Positions 17,798-26,349 of a stretch of DNA of 64,000 nucleotides are shown one piece after another (the stretch's first letter is position 1; every line of letters begins with the position of its first letter). A program made the position numbers and the translations under genes. The stretch covers positions 3,906,001 through 3,970,000 of the forward strand of contig NZ_LT629799.1 of NCBI RefSeq assembly GCF_900105785.1, given 5' to 3'. The DNA is from Microlunatus sagamiharensis (GTDB lineage Bacteria > Actinomycetota > Actinomycetes > Propionibacteriales > Propionibacteriaceae). The notes under the pieces were generated by a model that saw only the letters and a list, made by a program, of their open reading frames with translations, was not told the DNA's origin and searched no databases.

Positions 17798-18595
17798 GTG
17801 AGTGCTGGCCCCGCGCGCGTCGCGTGCATCGTCCCGGCCAAGGACGAGCAGGACCGGATCGCGGCGACGGTCACGGCGGCTCGCGGGCTGCCGGGGGTCG
17901 AGACCGTGCTGGTCTGCGACGACGGCAGCTCCGACGCCACCGCGCAGCACGCGGCGGCCGCCGGTGCCGTGGTGGTCTCGCACGAGCGCAACCGGGGCAA
18001 GGCGGCCGCCGTGGAGTCGGCGGTGAACGGGCTCGGCGTCCTCGAGCAGCGTGACCGCCGTCCCGAGGCCGACGTCCTGCTGCTGCTCGACGCCGACCTG
18101 GGCGAGACCGCGAGCCGTTGCGCACCCCTGGTCGAGGCGGTCGTGTGCGGCCGGGCCGCGCTCGCGATCGCGGTGCTCCCGCCGCAGCGCACCGCCGAGG
18201 GCCAGCAGGCCGGCGGGATGGGCCTGGTCACCGGCACCGCCCGGCGGGGGATCGAGGAGCTGACCGGCTGGTCGCCGCGTGCCCCGCTGTCGGGCCAGCG
18301 CTGCCTCACGCGCCGGGCCTTCGAGCTGGCGAGCCCCCTCGCCCCCGGCTGGGGCATGGAGGTCGGCATGAGCGTCGACGTGCTGCGGGCCGGCCTGGTC
18401 GTCGAGGAGATCGACGTCGACCTCACGCACCGCGCGACAGGCTCCGACCTCGCCTCGCAGCTGCACCGGGCCAGCCAGCTCAAGGACGTCACCCGCGCCC
18501 TCGCGGCCCGGGGCCTCGTGCGCAACCAGCTCCGCGACCTGTCCGCCGACGGCGTGTCCGGGTTGCTCAAGCGGTTCGGCCGCGGCTCCCGGTGA
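17798..18595 (+). CDS. GT2-family glycosyltransferase
   Basis: 265 residues with a GT-A fold: VACIVPAKDEQDRIAATV, CDDGSSDAT and the metal-binding LLLLDADLGE (DxD-like), then a GWGMEVGMSVDVLRAGL acceptor-side segment. It resembles glucosyl-3-phosphoglycerate synthases and polyprenyl-phosphate glycosyltransferases. A polyprenol-phosphate sugar product would fit the GT-C enzyme it overlaps, but that is inference. TACCCT (17785-17790) is 7 nt before GTG 17798. The stop overlaps the next start by 4 bases (GTGA). Confidence 0.85.
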   Translation: MSAGPARVACIVPAKDEQDRIAATVTAARGLPGVETVLVCDDGSSDATAQHAAAAGAVVVSHERNRGKAAAVESAVNGLGVLEQRDRRPEADVLLLLDADLGETASRCAPLVEAVVCGRAALAIAVLPPQRTAEGQQAGGMGLVTGTARRGIEELTGWSPRAPLSGQRCLTRRAFELASPLAPGWGMEVGMSVDVLRAGLVVEEIDVDLTHRATGSDLASQLHRASQLKDVTRALAARGLVRNQLRDLSADGVSGLLKRFGRGSR

Positions 18596-20301
18596 GCGCC
18601 ACCCCTGCCGTCCGGCGCGGCGCCGCGACGCACCGGCCGGGCCACCGCGCCGGTTCGCGGCGGCACGCGGGCAGCGGCGGCAACCCCGCCCGCCCGCAGC
18701 GCAAGGTCTACGCCCCGAGGCTCTGGCACCGCGACCACCGCTGGGGCCTCGCCGGCATCGTCGGCGCGACGGTCATCACCGTCGTCGTCGGTTTCCTCGG
18801 CCCGTCGGCGGTGGCGCTGACGCTCGGCCCCCGGCGGAACCTGCTGCCGCCGTGGTACCTGCCGACCTCGGTCATGCCCACGCCGCCGGACGAGTGGCTG
18901 GTCTCCGCCCTGATCTGGTTCGCGATCGTCCTCGGCGCGGCCGGCCTGCTGGTCGCGCTGCGCGCGCTGTCCGACGGCTGGCGGCCCCGGCCCAAGCGCC
19001 TCTTCCTGCTCGGCACCGGCCTCAGCCTGGCGACGATCACGGTGCCGCCGCTGACCTCGGCCGACGTGCTGATGTACGCCGCGTACGGCCGGCTGCAGGC
19101 GATCGGGCGCGACCCGTACGAGATCACCCCGGCCGAGGTGTTCCGGGGGCAGTTCGACCCGGTGCTGCGCTGGACCGAGCGGCCCTGGCAGGACACGCCG
19201 AGCGTCTACGGACCCATCAACTCGTGGCTGCAGCTGCTGGCGAACCGGCTGGGCGGCGAGAACATGCACGACATCGTCTTCTGGCTCCAGGTCTTCTCCG
19301 TGGTGCCGTTCGTCGTCGCCGGCGGTCTGATCATCCTGATGGCCCACGGGGACCGGCAGCGCCAGGCGCGGGCCGCGCTGATGGGGATCTGCAACCCGCT
19401 GCTGATCTGGGCGGTCGTCGCCGGGGCGCACAACGAGGCCATCTCGGTGATGTTCGCGGTGGCCGGGCTGCTCTTCATGCGCCGCAACGCCTTTGTCGCC
19501 GGGCTCGGGATCGGGCTCGCCGGCTGCGGCAAGGTCAGCATCGGCATCTGGGGCCTCGCCATGCTCTGGGCCTACCGCCGCGAGCCCAAGAAGGCGCTGC
19601 TGCTCTGCCTCGGCACCGCCATCCCGATGGGGTGGGCGTACGTCGTGTGGCAGCCGACCGCCTTCTTCCAGGCGCTCCGCAACGGCGGCTACGTCTCGGT
19701 CGGCTCGTGGGCCGCGCCCTTCTACACGCTCTTCGCGCAGTTCATGTCGAGCACGCACGCCAAGGTCGTCGTCGGCGTCATCTCCTACGTCGGGCTCTTC
19801 GTGATCGGCTGGATGCTGTCGCGCGTCGTGCCCTGGGTCGCCGCGCCCGGCCTGGCCAAGGGCGCCGACGTGACCCGCGACCCGCTCACCATCGCGCTGC
19901 GCACGTCGCTGGTGCTCTCGGTGGCCTGGCTGGTGACCTCGATGTACACGCTGTCCTGGTACGACCTCATCGCCTGGATGCCGCTGGCGGTGATCGGGCC
20001 GAGCAAGCTCGACCCGCTGATGATCATCCGCGGGGCGCCGCTCTCCCTGGCCTACGTCCCCGGCCGCGCCATCGACGTGGGCCACGCCCTCGACGTGACC
20101 GCCCACCGCATCCGCGACACGCTGTCCCCGACGGTCCAGATCCTCGTGCTGATCGCCATCGTGCTGTGGTGGAAGAAGCCCCGGCGTCCCGAGCTCTTCC
20201 CGCTGCGCACCGCCCGGCGTGCGGCGTCACCGCCGGGCACCTCGCCGATCACCGAACCGGCCGGGCCGGCCCGCGCCTCCGCTGACCTCGCCCCCTCCTG
20301 A
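18592..20301 (+). CDS. GT-C polyprenol-phosphate-sugar glycosyltransferase, MptB-like
   Basis: 569 residues with a basic N-terminus and about 12 TM helices. Motifs resemble actinobacterial alpha-1,6-mannosyltransferases: SADVLMYAAYGRLQAIGRDPY in the first large loop, TPSVYGPINSWLQ, NPLLIWAVVAGAHNEAISV. GT-C enzymes use polyprenol-phosphate sugars on the outer face of the membrane. GTG 18592 overlaps the GT2 stop (GTGA), so the two are translationally coupled and may form donor synthase and transferase. Mannan versus another glycan cannot be told from sequence. Confidence 0.82.
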   Translation: MSATPAVRRGAATHRPGHRAGSRRHAGSGGNPARPQRKVYAPRLWHRDHRWGLAGIVGATVITVVVGFLGPSAVALTLGPRRNLLPPWYLPTSVMPTPPDEWLVSALIWFAIVLGAAGLLVALRALSDGWRPRPKRLFLLGTGLSLATITVPPLTSADVLMYAAYGRLQAIGRDPYEITPAEVFRGQFDPVLRWTERPWQDTPSVYGPINSWLQLLANRLGGENMHDIVFWLQVFSVVPFVVAGGLIILMAHGDRQRQARAALMGICNPLLIWAVVAGAHNEAISVMFAVAGLLFMRRNAFVAGLGIGLAGCGKVSIGIWGLAMLWAYRREPKKALLLCLGTAIPMGWAYVVWQPTAFFQALRNGGYVSVGSWAAPFYTLFAQFMSSTHAKVVVGVISYVGLFVIGWMLSRVVPWVAAPGLAKGADVTRDPLTIALRTSLVLSVAWLVTSMYTLSWYDLIAWMPLAVIGPSKLDPLMIIRGAPLSLAYVPGRAIDVGHALDVTAHRIRDTLSPTVQILVLIAIVLWWKKPRRPELFPLRTARRAASPPGTSPITEPAGPARASADLAPS

Positions 20302-20304
20302 GGC

Positions 20305-21747
20305 TCACAGGCTCCACAGGGCCAGCGCCAGCACGAGGACGGTGCCGCTCGCGGTCAGGGCGGCCCTTCTCCCCGTGAGCGGAGCACCGGTGCGCGTGCT
20401 GCGCGCCGCGAGGACCCCGAGCGCGAGCGTCGCCAGGGCCAGCCCGCCCCAGACGGCGACGGGCACCACCAGCCACGGGCCGTGCGCCAGCAGGACGAGG
20501 AGCCCCGCCGCGGCCGATGCGGCACCGTCGGGCAGGGCCCACCGGTCGGAGCGGCGCCAACGCCCCACCGCGGTCGCGACCAGCAGGAGGCCCAGGACGC
20601 CCCAGCTGGCGGTGCCGGCCCAGTCGAGGCCCGGTCCGTCGACCGCCAGCGGCGGCGCGCCGGGCTCGGCCGCCGCGAGCCGGAGCCCGGTCGTGTCGAG
20701 GTCGCGCGCCGAGCTCTGCAGCAGCACCACGGCCCGGCCGCGCTCGCGGTCGAGGGCGAGGATCGTCCGTGTGCCGCCCGTGCCGCCGTTGTGCCAGGTG
20801 ATCGTGCGGCCGTCGACCTCGCGGACGTGCCACAGCAGGCCGATCCGCCCGCCGGGGATGTCGGCGACCGGGTCCGTCGCCGAGGCGCCCGGCGCCGTGC
20901 CGTCGAGCAGGGCGCCGGCGAACCGGGCGAGGTCGGAGGCGGTGGTCGTCGTCGACGAGCCTGCGGGCGCGAAGGCCTCCCCACTCCAGAAGGGCGCGCG
21001 CCAGCCGTTGTCGTGGTGCGGCGGGGCGGCGTCCGCCGGCACCTCGTCGGGTCCGGCCGCCACCACCGTCCGGCTCATCCCGAGCGGATCGAGGAGGCGC
21101 TGCTGCACCAGCGTCGGCCAGTCCGGCACGCCCGCGGCGCGGGCCAGGGCGTGCCCGAGCAGGGCGACGCCGAGGTTGGAGTAGGCGTACGTCCCGCGCC
21201 CGCCGACCTCGGTGGTCCGGGTGACCGCGAGCAGCTCGGCGACGCCACCGCCGTACGGGTTGTCGTTGCCGAGCAGGCGCAGCAGGACGAGCGGGACCGA
21301 CGAGGACGGGAAGGCCGGCAGGCCCGCGGTGTGCGTCGCCAGCTCGCGGTAGGTGCTGGCGCCCGCGTCGCTGCCGACGAGCTCGGTCAGCTCGCCGGAG
21401 ACCGGGTCGTCGAGGCGGACCTCGCCGCGCTCGAGCGCCTCGGCGAGCAGCGCCGCGGTGAAGGTCTTGGTGATCGACCCGAGCTCGAAGGCGGTGTCCG
21501 GCCCGGGGGGCGTCCCGCGGGTCTCGCCGAGCCCGGCGAACGTGGCCCGTCCGTCCTCGACCCGCGCGGCCGAGATCGCCTCCAGGCCGCGCTCCCCGTC
21601 GAACGCGCCGCGCACGTCGGCGGCCAGCGCCGCGTCCCCGGCCGTCGACGGGCCCAGGGTCGGGCCGGAGAAGCCCAGCAGCAGGGCGAGCACCGTCCCG
21701 AGCACGAGGGCCGCGGCGGCGACCCCCGCCCGGCGCGGGCCACTCAC
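20305..21747 (-). CDS. Membrane-anchored beta-lactamase-fold serine hydrolase
   Basis: 480 residues: an N-terminal signal/anchor helix (VAAAALVLGTVLALLLGFSG), a beta-lactamase/D-Ala-D-Ala carboxypeptidase-like domain with ELGSITKTFTAALLA (Ser-x-x-Lys), YAYSNLGVALLGHALA (YSN) and WHNGGTGGTRTI (HNG equivalent of KTG), then four C-terminal TM helices from about residue 375. The catalytic triad is complete, so it is probably active, perhaps on peptidoglycan or esters. GTG 21747 overlaps the stop of the winged-helix gene (GTGA), implying co-regulation. Confidence 0.88.
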   Translation of the reverse strand: MSGPRRAGVAAAALVLGTVLALLLGFSGPTLGPSTAGDAALAADVRGAFDGERGLEAISAARVEDGRATFAGLGETRGTPPGPDTAFELGSITKTFTAALLAEALERGEVRLDDPVSGELTELVGSDAGASTYRELATHTAGLPAFPSSSVPLVLLRLLGNDNPYGGGVAELLAVTRTTEVGGRGTYAYSNLGVALLGHALARAAGVPDWPTLVQQRLLDPLGMSRTVVAAGPDEVPADAAPPHHDNGWRAPFWSGEAFAPAGSSTTTTASDLARFAGALLDGTAPGASATDPVADIPGGRIGLLWHVREVDGRTITWHNGGTGGTRTILALDRERGRAVVLLQSSARDLDTTGLRLAAAEPGAPPLAVDGPGLDWAGTASWGVLGLLLVATAVGRWRRSDRWALPDGAASAAAGLLVLLAHGPWLVVPVAVWGGLALATLALGVLAARSTRTGAPLTGRRAALTASGTVLVLALALWSL

Positions 21748-22232
21748 CGGGCCAGCCCGGCGGACAGGACGACCAGCAGGGGCACCACGCGGGGCGCCGG
21801 GACCGCCCAGGTGCCGCGGCCCACGGACTGGAGCCAGCCGGCGGCCACGAGGGCGCGCAGGTGGTGGTGGAGCTGGCCGGTCGTGCCGAGCGCCTCGTCG
21901 AGGGCCAGGTCGTGGGTGGTGACGGTCCCGTTCAGCACGCGCTGCAGCAGCCGCAGCCGGACGGGGTGGCCCAGGGCGTCGAAGACTCCGGCCGCGCCCG
22001 ACCAGTCCGCCTCGCGCAGGGTCTCGGTGTCGCTGCCCCACTGCCAGACGACCTCGCCCTTGCCGACGGCCGCCGTGCCGCCGAACACCACGGCGCCGCC
22101 CGGGTGCCGCTCCCGGACGCCGTCGACCACCCACAGGTCGGGCGAGCCGGCCTCGTCCTGCGCCGCCCGCACCCGGGTGAGGCGGTCGACCGCCTGTTCG
22201 AGCGCGGCGAGCCTGTCCTCGACGTCCGTCAT
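21744..22232 (-). CDS. ArsR-like winged-helix regulator
   Basis: 162 residues. An N-terminal coiled region (VEDRLAALEQAVDRLTRVRAA) is followed by an insert and a winged helix: VFDALGHPVRLRLLQRVLNG, LALDEALGTTGQLHHHLRALVAAGWL, then a hydrophobic C-terminus VVPLLVVLSAGLAR. No metal-binding cysteines are seen. The -10 TACTAT (22239-22244, reverse) ends 6 nt from ATG 22232 and overlaps a perfect 16-bp palindrome, which suggests autoregulation together with the hydrolase gene coupled downstream. Confidence 0.82.
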   Translation of the reverse strand: MTDVEDRLAALEQAVDRLTRVRAAQDEAGSPDLWVVDGVRERHPGGAVVFGGTAAVGKGEVVWQWGSDTETLREADWSGAAGVFDALGHPVRLRLLQRVLNGTVTTHDLALDEALGTTGQLHHHLRALVAAGWLQSVGRGTWAVPAPRVVPLLVVLSAGLAR

Positions 22233-22241
22233 GCGTCGATA

Positions 22242-22257
22242 GTACGTAGCTACGTAC
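22242..22257. promoter_or_regulatory. Perfect 16-bp palindrome at the ArsR-like gene promoter
   Basis: GTACGTAGCTACGTAC is fully self-complementary. It overlaps the upstream part of the -10 of the winged-helix gene and also the TAG stop codon of the adenosine deaminase gene (22250-22252). Its position is that of a repressor operator. The binding protein is inferred to be the adjacent regulator. Confidence 0.7.
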
Positions 22258-23310
22258 GAGCGTCCTCACCCGAGGTGCCGGACCACGCGGCGACGTAGGC
22301 GTCGATCTCCCCGCGCAGGGCAGTCTTGGTCGTCTCGTCGACGAACGCGCCGTCCACGCCCGCCCTGGCCAGCCCGGCGAGTCCGGCCTCGTCGAGGCCC
22401 AGGAGGTCCGCCGCGACCGCGTACTCGCGGTTCAGGGTCGTGCCGAACATCGGCGGGTCGTCGGTGTTGATGCTGACCGGCACCCCGGCCGCGACGAGCG
22501 TCGGGAGCGGGTGGGAGGCGAGGTCGTCGACGACCTTGAGCGCGACGTTCGAGCTGGGGCAGACGTCGAGGGTGATGTCGTTCTCGGCCAGGTAGGCCAT
22601 CAGGTCCTCGTCCTGCGCGGCGCTGATGCCGTGCTCGATCCGCTGCGCCCCCAGGGTCTCGATCGCGTCCCACACCGTCGCCGGCCCCGTGGTCTCCCCG
22701 GCGTGCGGCACCGAGCCCAGCCCGACGGCCCGAGCCCGGTCGAACTGGTCGCGGAACATCGAGCGCGGGAAGCCCTCCTCCGAGCCGCCGATGCCGAAGC
22801 CGACCAGCCCGGGGACGTCGTGGTCCATGGCGATGGAGGCCGTCGCCTCCGCGGCCGGGATCCCGAAGTCGGCCGGGATGTCGAAGATCCAGCGCAGCTG
22901 CACGCCGTGGTCGCGGGCGGCGCCGACCCGGGCGTCCTCGATCGCCTCGAGGAACGCCTCGGCCGGCAGGTCGGGCCCCACGCTCAGGTAGGGCGTGATC
23001 GTCAGCTCGGCGTAGCGGATCTGCTGCTCGGCCATCTCGCGCCCGATCTCGTACGTCAGCAGGCGCACGTCCTCGGCCGTCTCGACGAGCTTCACGACCG
23101 AGAGGTAGATCGAGATGAAGTGGGCGAAGTCGTCGAAGCGGAAGTAGTCGGCCAGCGCGTCCGGATCGGTCGGCACCGTGCCGGGGTGCCGCTCGGCGAG
23201 CTGGGCCACGATCCGCGGCGACGCCGAGCCCACCTGGTGCACGTGCAGCTCGGCCTTGGGCAGCCCCGCGACGAAGGCGTCGAGGGAGCGGGGGCGGGAG
23301 GAGGGGTCAC
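22250..23310 (-). CDS. add: Adenosine deaminase, start region frameshifted
   Basis: Deaminates adenosine to inosine. The body has family motifs: GGSEEGFP, VPHAGETTG (zinc His), EHGISAAQDEDLM, CPSSN and NTDDPPMF (zinc Asp). The zinc-binding AELHVH segment is encoded at about 23240-23260 but has no start codon in its frame: upstream it reads RSLDAFVAGLPKAELHVH with no Met or Val before the MerR stop. A GTG at 23310 overlaps the MerR stop as GTGA but opens another frame. One extra base in the G5 run at 23290-23294 would join the two. Starting inside HVH would remove a metal ligand. A sequence error or a recent mutation is likely. Confidence 0.85.
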
Positions 23311-23975
23311 GTGTCCAGTCTGTCGAGGTCCGCGGGTGCCGCGGCGTCCGGCCCGTGCTCCTGCGCGTCCCCCTCGGCGACCTGCCGCCACGCGGCGGCC
23401 TGCTCGGCGAGGCGGCGCATGGCCAGCAGCACCGGTTCGTTGAGCACGACGCCGAGGACGACGTAGCGCACGGCGGCGGCCAGCGACTCGTCGGGCACGT
23501 GGGCGAGCTCGACCCCGGCGACCTCGTCCATCGCGGCGGCGTAGCGGTCGAGCACGCCGGGCGGGGACTCGAAGCCGGCGGCGCGCAGCCCCTCGAGCGC
23601 GTCGGCGAGCACCTGGTGCTCGGGGCAGGAGTCCTCCCCGACCGGCCAGCCCCAGCGCTCGACGAGGGCGTGCACCTCGGGGTGCGGGCGCACCTCGACC
23701 GGGTGGCGCACCGCGGTGGCCGCGACCCCGAGCAGCGCGTACGGGCTCTCCGGCGGGTCGTCGATCGCCCGCAGCACCTCGCGGGCCCGCGCGACGCTCA
23801 GGCCTCCCGGCCCGAGGAGCGAGCGCACCAGCCGCAGCCGGGCGACGTGGCTGTCGTCGTAGCGGGCCTGCGTCGGCGAGGTCAGCTCGCCGGCGTGCAG
23901 CAGCCCCTCGCGCAGGTAGTACTTCACGGTCGCGACCGGCACGGCGGCCTGCCGGGACAGCTCCGAGATCCGCAC
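23307..23975 (-). CDS. MerR-family transcriptional regulator
   Basis: 222 residues. N-terminal MerR helix-turn-helix RISELSRQAAVPVATVKYYL with RLRLVRSLLGPGGLSVARAR and a helical effector domain; no metal-binding cysteine cluster, so a small organic ligand is more likely. GTG 23975 is chosen because AAGGAGG precedes it by 6 nt; the upstream ATG at 23993 lacks any ribosome site. The stop overlaps the start of add (GTGA). Divergent from the DUF4188 gene across an 18-bp palindrome. Confidence 0.85.
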   Translation of the reverse strand: MRISELSRQAAVPVATVKYYLREGLLHAGELTSPTQARYDDSHVARLRLVRSLLGPGGLSVARAREVLRAIDDPPESPYALLGVAATAVRHPVEVRPHPEVHALVERWGWPVGEDSCPEHQVLADALEGLRAAGFESPPGVLDRYAAAMDEVAGVELAHVPDESLAAAVRYVVLGVVLNEPVLLAMRRLAEQAAAWRQVAEGDAQEHGPDAAAPADLDRLDT

Positions 23976-24005
23976 CTCGCACCTCCTTGACATCGGACAC
24001 TAGCA

Positions 24006-24023
24006 CTCTCCAATATTGGAGAG
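24006..24023. promoter_or_regulatory. Perfect 18-bp palindrome, candidate MerR operator
   Basis: CTCTCCAATATTGGAGAG is fully self-complementary and lies between the divergent MerR and DUF4188 genes. A consensus TTGACA (plus strand, 23987-23992) is 13 bp to its left, the position expected for a -35 next to a MerR dyad. It is the likely control point for the DUF4188 gene and perhaps for merR-add. Confidence 0.7.
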
Positions 24024-24060
24024 CAGCACTTCCCAAATTGCCCAGGGGCAGGAGCCCGAG

Positions 24061-24546
24061 ATGGCCGAGATCCACGCCGGACGCATGACCCACGCCCACG
24101 AGGGCCCGCTCGTCGTCTTCCTCATCGGCATGCGGGTGAACAAGCCGTGGCGCCCCGACCTCTGGCTGCCGACCTTCGCGGCCATGCCGCCGATGCTGCG
24201 CGAGCTGGCGAGCGACCCGGACTCGGGGATGCTCGGCTTCCGCACCGTCGTCGGCGCCGGCGGCCCGACGGTCATCCAGTGGTGGGACTCGAAGGACGAG
24301 CTGTACGCGTACGCCAGCGACCGCGACGCCGAGCACCGCTCGGCCTGGACGGCGTTCAACCGGCGCGCCCGCAAGGCGCCGGGTGCGGTGGGGATCTGGC
24401 ACGAGACCTACGAGGTGGCCCGGGCGGAGTCGATCTACGTCGGCATGCCGGCGTCCGGGCTGGGCCGGGCGACCTCGCTGGTGCCGGTCGGACGGAACGC
24501 CGATCGCGCGGCCGCGCGTCTGGACGCGGGGTCGACCACGCGCTGA
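24061..24546 (+). CDS. DUF4188 family protein
   Basis: 161 residues: IHAGRMTHAHEGPLVVFLIG, MRVNKPWRPDLWLPTF, a MLGFRTVVGAGGPTVIQWW strand, and a final GIWHETYEVARAESIYVGMP with a conserved His. This matches DUF4188 proteins, which look like small dimeric alpha-beta barrel haem or monooxygenase-type proteins; activity is unproven. ATG 24061 is preceded by GGGGCAGGAG. Its gene is divergent from merR across the palindrome, so it is the best candidate for MerR control. Confidence 0.8.
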   Translation: MAEIHAGRMTHAHEGPLVVFLIGMRVNKPWRPDLWLPTFAAMPPMLRELASDPDSGMLGFRTVVGAGGPTVIQWWDSKDELYAYASDRDAEHRSAWTAFNRRARKAPGAVGIWHETYEVARAESIYVGMPASGLGRATSLVPVGRNADRAAARLDAGSTTR

Positions 24547-24595
24547 CGGCTCACGAACCGCCGCCGGCGAGCCGGGCGTTCCCTATCCTGAGCGC

Positions 24596-25306
24596 GTGAG
24601 CGAGACGGCGACGGAACCGGGCGTACGCCTGCCCGTCGCGGTCCTCGCGGTCGTGGCCACCGTGGTCGTCGCGCTCCTCGTCGTCGCGCTCGTCGTGCGG
24701 CTGGACGCCGACCGGCTGCCGTCCGGCCCGCCCCGGGATCCGCCGGCGGCGCCGGCGGCCGCCACGCGGTTCGAGGTGAGCGGGCGGCAGGTGAGCCTGG
24801 ATGAGTTCTCCGCGACGCTGGCCGGTCCGCCGTTCACGTGCGACACCGCCGTGCAGCCGACCCCCACCGGCATCGCCCAGCTCGCGCAGTGCACGACGCT
24901 GGTGCACCAGGACTACGACGGGAAGGGCAGCGACTGGGGCGCGGCCACCGGGGTCGCGCTGATCGACTCCTCGACGCTGTCGCCGGACCTGCGCACGGCG
25001 ACCTCGGACGTCTTCGACCTCTTCACCTCGGCCCTCTACACGCGCGAGGACCGGGCCACGTTCGCCAAGCAGAGCGACGGCCCGGCGCAGGTCGCGGCGC
25101 CGTCCGGGTCGGCCTGGAGCCGGCAGGCCGACGTCCGCGTGAAGCGCGAGGGCCTGCCCACCCCGTACGACCGTCTCGTCGTCATCGTGGTCCGCCTGGA
25201 GGGCGGGCAGCACGTGGCCTTCTTCTCCGACTTCCCCCACGACGGCAGCAAGCAGGCGCTGCAGGCGGTCGTCGACTCGGTCGGGACGCTGGAGGCGCAG
25301 CGCTGA
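24596..25306 (+). CDS. Single-TM secreted or anchored protein, unknown function
   Basis: 236 residues: a short cytoplasmic N-terminus, one TM helix (LPVAVLAVVATVVVALLVVAL, about 12-33), a Pro/Ala-rich linker, and an extracellular domain of about 170 residues with two cysteines (FTCDTAVQ and AQCTTLV) that could form a disulfide. I recognise no family. TATCCT (24584-24589) lies 6 nt before GTG 24596, a leaderless arrangement. Followed by pheA with its own promoter. Confidence 0.7.
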   Translation: MSETATEPGVRLPVAVLAVVATVVVALLVVALVVRLDADRLPSGPPRDPPAAPAAATRFEVSGRQVSLDEFSATLAGPPFTCDTAVQPTPTGIAQLAQCTTLVHQDYDGKGSDWGAATGVALIDSSTLSPDLRTATSDVFDLFTSALYTREDRATFAKQSDGPAQVAAPSGSAWSRQADVRVKREGLPTPYDRLVVIVVRLEGGQHVAFFSDFPHDGSKQALQAVVDSVGTLEAQR

Positions 25307-25376
25307 CCCGGTCGGCCCGGTCGTGCACGGGCCGGACGGCAGCCCCGGGCACGGGTCCCCTCGCTAGGGTGAGCGG

Positions 25377-26321
25377 ATGCCCGGCACCCCGGCCTCGTAC
25401 GGCTACCTCGGTCCCGTCGGCACCTTCACCCACCAGGCGCTCCTGACGCTCGTCGGCGACGAGCGGGCCGAGCTCGCCCCGTACGCGACCGTCGGCCAGG
25501 CGCTCCAGGCCGTGCGCGACGGCGTGGTCGGCTCCGCGCTGGTGCCGATCGAGAACTCCGTCGAGGGCGGGGTCAGCGCGACGCTCGACAACCTCACCTA
25601 CGGCGACCCGCTCGTGATCGTGCGCGAGGTGCTGCTGCCGGTGCAGTTCGGGCTGTACGCCCGCCCGGGCACCACGCTCGGCGAGGTCCGCGTCGTCCTC
25701 ACCCACCCGCACGCGGCGGCGCAGTGCCGCGAGTGGCTGGCCGCGCACCTCCCGGCCGCCCAGGTCGTCGAGCGCGGGTCGACCGCCGGCGCGGCCGCCG
25801 AGGTCGCGCAGCCCGGGTCCTCCGTCGACGCCGCCGTCTGCGCGCAGGTGGCCGGCGAGCTCTACGGGCTGGAGGCGCTGGCGTCGGCCATCGCCGACAA
25901 CGCCGACGCGGTCACCCGCTTCGTGCTCGTGGCCCGGCCCGGGCCCGTCGGGGCGCCGACCGGCGCGGACAAGACGTCGGTGGTGCTGTTCATGCGCGAC
26001 AACCACCCGGGCGCGCTGCTGCAGATCCTCGAGCAGTTCGCCAGCCGCGGGGTCGACCTGAGCCGCATCGAGTCGCGCCCGACGCGGAGGACGCTCGGCG
26101 ACTACTGCTTCGCCATCGACGCCGAGGGCCACGTGAGCGACGCCCGCCTCGCCGAGGCGATGATGGGCCTCTACCGGACCTGCGCCGAGGTCGTCTTCCT
26201 CGGCAGCTATCCCCGGGCCGACCGCACCGCGGTCGACGTCCGGCCGGGCACGGCGAACGCCGACTACGACGCCGCCGCGACCTGGCTGGAGCGCCTCAAG
26301 GGCCGGGCCGTCCCGACCTAG
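25377..26321 (+). CDS. pheA: Prephenate dehydratase
   Basis: Converts prephenate to phenylpyruvate in phenylalanine synthesis. The 314-residue protein has the catalytic domain (YGYLGPVGTFTHQALL, VPIENSVEGGVSATLD, NADAVTRFVLVAR with the TRF motif) and a C-terminal ACT domain (NHPGALLQILEQFASRGVDL, IESRPTRRTLGDYCF) for Phe feedback. It is a monofunctional dehydratase with no chorismate mutase domain. TAGGGT (25365-25370) ends 6 nt before ATG 25377, so it is leaderless. Confidence 0.95.
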   Translation: MPGTPASYGYLGPVGTFTHQALLTLVGDERAELAPYATVGQALQAVRDGVVGSALVPIENSVEGGVSATLDNLTYGDPLVIVREVLLPVQFGLYARPGTTLGEVRVVLTHPHAAAQCREWLAAHLPAAQVVERGSTAGAAAEVAQPGSSVDAAVCAQVAGELYGLEALASAIADNADAVTRFVLVARPGPVGAPTGADKTSVVLFMRDNHPGALLQILEQFASRGVDLSRIESRPTRRTLGDYCFAIDAEGHVSDARLAEAMMGLYRTCAEVVFLGSYPRADRTAVDVRPGTANADYDAAATWLERLKGRAVPT

Positions 26322-26349
26322 GCCCGCTCACCCGCCCCTGAGCGGGAGG

